This document shows, one piece after another, positions 22,292-24,077 of a stretch of 24,077 nt of DNA. This stretch comes from Acidobacteria bacterium UBA823 (GTDB lineage Bacteria > Acidobacteriota > Vicinamibacteria > Vicinamibacterales > UBA823). The notes below the pieces were generated by a model. The model saw only the letters and a program-made list of their open reading frames with translations. It searched no databases and was not told where the DNA came from. The position numbers were made by a program, and so were the translations under genes. Each line of letters starts with the position of its first letter. The stretch's first letter is position 1. The DNA lies in contig DBHR01000079.1 in the NCBI GenBank assembly GCA_002296225.1, forward strand, positions 1 to 24,077. Direction: 5' to 3'.

Positions 22292-24001
22292 CTAATCGTT
22301 CCGGCTGTACATCACGCGGCCGCCCACGATTGTGTACACCACCTCGGTCGACGAAAGCTCATCCTCTGCAATCGTCATAATATCTTTCGACAACACAGTG
22401 ATGTCCGCGAGCTTCCCCACGCTCAGCGAACCTTTGAGGTCCTCCTCAAACGCCGCAAACGCAGCGTTAATCGTGTAGGTCTGGAGCGCTTCAAGTCGGC
22501 TAAGCCGCTGGTCGGGGTAAAACACGGATCCATCAGCCAGCTTGCGCGACACCGTTGCGTAATAGTTGGCGATCGGGCTAACGTCTTCGACCGGCGCGTC
22601 GGTACCATTGGACACGACAGCTCCTGTCTCCATCAGCGTTTTCCAGACGTAGGCACCTGCCTCGGCGCGCTCCTCGCCAAGGCGCGCCACCACGTAGGGC
22701 GCATCGGACGTGCAGTGCACACCTTGCATCGATGCAATCACACCGAGTTCGCCAAAGCGTGGGATGTCGTCCGGATGCAGATGCTGGGTGTGCTCATCAC
22801 GCCATCGGACATCAGTTTTATCCGGGTTCGCCTCGAACGTGCGCTGGAAGATATCGAGGGTCTCGCGATTGGCGCGGTCCCCGATCGCATGAACACACAA
22901 CTGGAAGTCGTTGGCAATCGCCCAGTCGGCTGTTGCGCTAATGGACTCCGGTGAAGTGGTGTTCAACCCAGTGCTTCCCGGCGAGTCACTGTAGGGTTCC
23001 AGAAGCCAAGCGCCACGGGAACCCAGCGCGCCATCAATGGAACGTTTAATGGCACGTACCGTCAGGCGGTTGTCCCCGTAACCCACCATCCGGTAGTCGG
23101 CGCCGCGTGCAGCCAGCGCCTCGTTCGACTCTCTGAGCATCACCCAGAGGCGGATACCCAAGGTGCCGTCATCTACCATGCTTTTCAGAAGATCAACAGT
23201 CTCGAACGACGATCCCGCATCCTGGAAACTAGTCACGCCTTTGGCCAAGGCTTCCGCCACGGCGAGCTCGGCCTGTCGACGGGGATCCGGCGGAGTCGCT
23301 CCAGCTGAGACCTCGCCTAGCAGCCGTGATGCCGTCTCCCGAAACACGCCGATCGGATTACCGCGGACGTCGCGGAGCACCTCGCCGCCGTCGGGATCGC
23401 GCGTGTCACGCGTGACCCCCGACATCTCCATCGCCCGAGCATTGGCGAACGTCGCGTGGCCACTGGCGTGAGTTAGCAAAACCGGGTTGTCAGGCGAGAC
23501 TTCGCTCAGTAGGTCGTGTAGCGGAAAACCTTCGACATTGGGCTCCGGTAGTGGGTCCCATTTCTCCTGGTGCCATCCTCGTCCCCGAATAAGCTGGCCC
23601 GGCTCGGCTTCCTCGACGGCAGCCGCTACCATCGACACGACCTCCTGCCAGCTTTGTGTGTCCATTAGGCGCAACTGCATCTGCGCGTTGCCGACACCGA
23701 GAAAGTGACCGTGCCCCTCAATGAAACCTGGAATCGCGAGCTGCCCTTTTAAATCGATCTCCTGGGTTGTTCCCTCGGCGATATACGCATTGATCTCGGC
23801 ATTGGTGCCGACTGCGACGAGTTCATCTCCGCGCACCGCGAGCGCTTCGGCTTCGGGATGTGCGGCGTCAACCGTCACGATCTTGCCGTTGTACAACACA
23901 AGGTCCGCTGGCTCGACCCCGGGACCGCAACCGTAACCCAGAACAACCGTCGCGGACAGACAGACGCCAAGCCACCTGTTTCGCGTTCTCGCAACCACCA
24001 T
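22292..24001 (-). CDS. Exported amidohydrolase, YtcJ-like (amidohydrolase 3)
   Basis: A 569-residue metal-dependent hydrolase. The N-terminal beta-sandwich piece PADLVLYNGKIVTVDAAHPEAEALAVRGDELVAVG leads into IPGFIEGHGHFLG (metal ligands H97, H99). Further blocks are GVTSFQDAGSS, IDGALGSRGAWLLEPYSD, CVHAIGDRANRETLD, the VRWRDEHTQHLHPDDIPRFGELGV strand, SNGTDAPVEDVSP and the closing GKLADITVLSKDIMTI. This block order is that of the YtcJ/amidohydrolase-3 group; substrates are mostly unknown amides or cyclic ureides. A signal with Cys25 (VVLGYGCGPG, a loose lipobox) suggests a periplasmic lipoprotein. ATG 24001 has GGAGGT five bases upstream, so the open extension to 24064 is not used. Confidence 0.92.
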   Translation of the reverse strand: MVVARTRNRWLGVCLSATVVLGYGCGPGVEPADLVLYNGKIVTVDAAHPEAEALAVRGDELVAVGTNAEINAYIAEGTTQEIDLKGQLAIPGFIEGHGHFLGVGNAQMQLRLMDTQSWQEVVSMVAAAVEEAEPGQLIRGRGWHQEKWDPLPEPNVEGFPLHDLLSEVSPDNPVLLTHASGHATFANARAMEMSGVTRDTRDPDGGEVLRDVRGNPIGVFRETASRLLGEVSAGATPPDPRRQAELAVAEALAKGVTSFQDAGSSFETVDLLKSMVDDGTLGIRLWVMLRESNEALAARGADYRMVGYGDNRLTVRAIKRSIDGALGSRGAWLLEPYSDSPGSTGLNTTSPESISATADWAIANDFQLCVHAIGDRANRETLDIFQRTFEANPDKTDVRWRDEHTQHLHPDDIPRFGELGVIASMQGVHCTSDAPYVVARLGEERAEAGAYVWKTLMETGAVVSNGTDAPVEDVSPIANYYATVSRKLADGSVFYPDQRLSRLEALQTYTINAAFAAFEEDLKGSLSVGKLADITVLSKDIMTIAEDELSSTEVVYTIVGGRVMYSRND

Positions 24002-24038
24002 GGTGCACCTCCGGCCTAGAATGCGTTTGCTGGAAGGG

Positions 24039-24058
24039 TACGTGAGGCAACCCACGTA
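24039..24058. promoter_or_regulatory. Candidate operator dyad upstream of the amidohydrolase
   Basis: TACGTG (24039-24044) and CACGTA (24053-24058) form an inverted repeat with an eight-base spacer, 38-57 bases before the amidohydrolase ATG. The position suits a regulator site, but the window ends 19 bases further on and no promoter boxes can be assigned. Confidence 0.28.
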
Positions 24059-24077
24059 ATGCAACTACAGCTGAGTT

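Overview
The window looks like a chromosomal segment of a GC-rich, free-living Gram-negative heterotroph. My best guess is Acidobacteriota, in or near Vicinamibacteria, from an environmental genome. The guess rests on a secreted 280-residue protein of a type I associate with that group, on several lipoproteins with signal peptides, and on a SurA-N plus thioredoxin-like fusion. I could not search for homologues, so the taxonomy is inference. No phage, insertion sequence, CRISPR array or integrase is visible.

Layout. Positions 1-4331 (minus) hold a probable four-gene run: nitroreductase, D-cysteine desulfhydrase/ACC-deaminase-like enzyme, secreted hypothetical protein, and an M49 dipeptidyl peptidase III cut by the left edge. 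A class I aminotransferase (4406-5599, plus) is divergent from it. Positions 5608-10939 (minus) form a six-gene run: cyclase/kynurenine-formamidase-like lipoprotein, Old-Yellow-Enzyme-like reductase, FAD monooxygenase of the salicylyl-/2-aminobenzoyl-CoA hydroxylase type, hotdog thioesterase, DoxX membrane protein and SDR. It reads as an aromatic-acid or aromatic-CoA catabolic unit. A SASA-type esterase (11017-11823, minus) lies beside it. Divergent from the esterase is a 36-residue membrane protein followed 3 bases later by a sodium:solute symporter (plus). Glycerol kinase, an NhaC-type antiporter and a small lipoprotein follow (minus). A long YjbQ-like protein (plus) and tRNA-Gln(CUG) (minus, with a clear promoter) come next. 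The right end carries a DsbA-like protein with an in-frame TGA (plus), an AlkA-like glycosylase overlapping gltX (minus), and an exported amidohydrolase (minus).

The main discovery is at 19013-20050. A SurA-N/DsbA-like reading frame is interrupted by a single TGA (19616-19618) exactly where the first cysteine of the CPFC redox motif should be. The RNA around this TGA folds into a long hairpin whose apical GGUC sits at the same distance from UGA as in the E. coli fdhF SECIS. The simplest reading is one selenoprotein with a UPFC active site, which ordinary gene callers would split into two pieces. Secondary points of interest are the reversed-order, unfused monooxygenase/reductase pair, the tiny symporter companion, the extended YjbQ-like protein, and several dyad-symmetric elements in divergent or leader regions.
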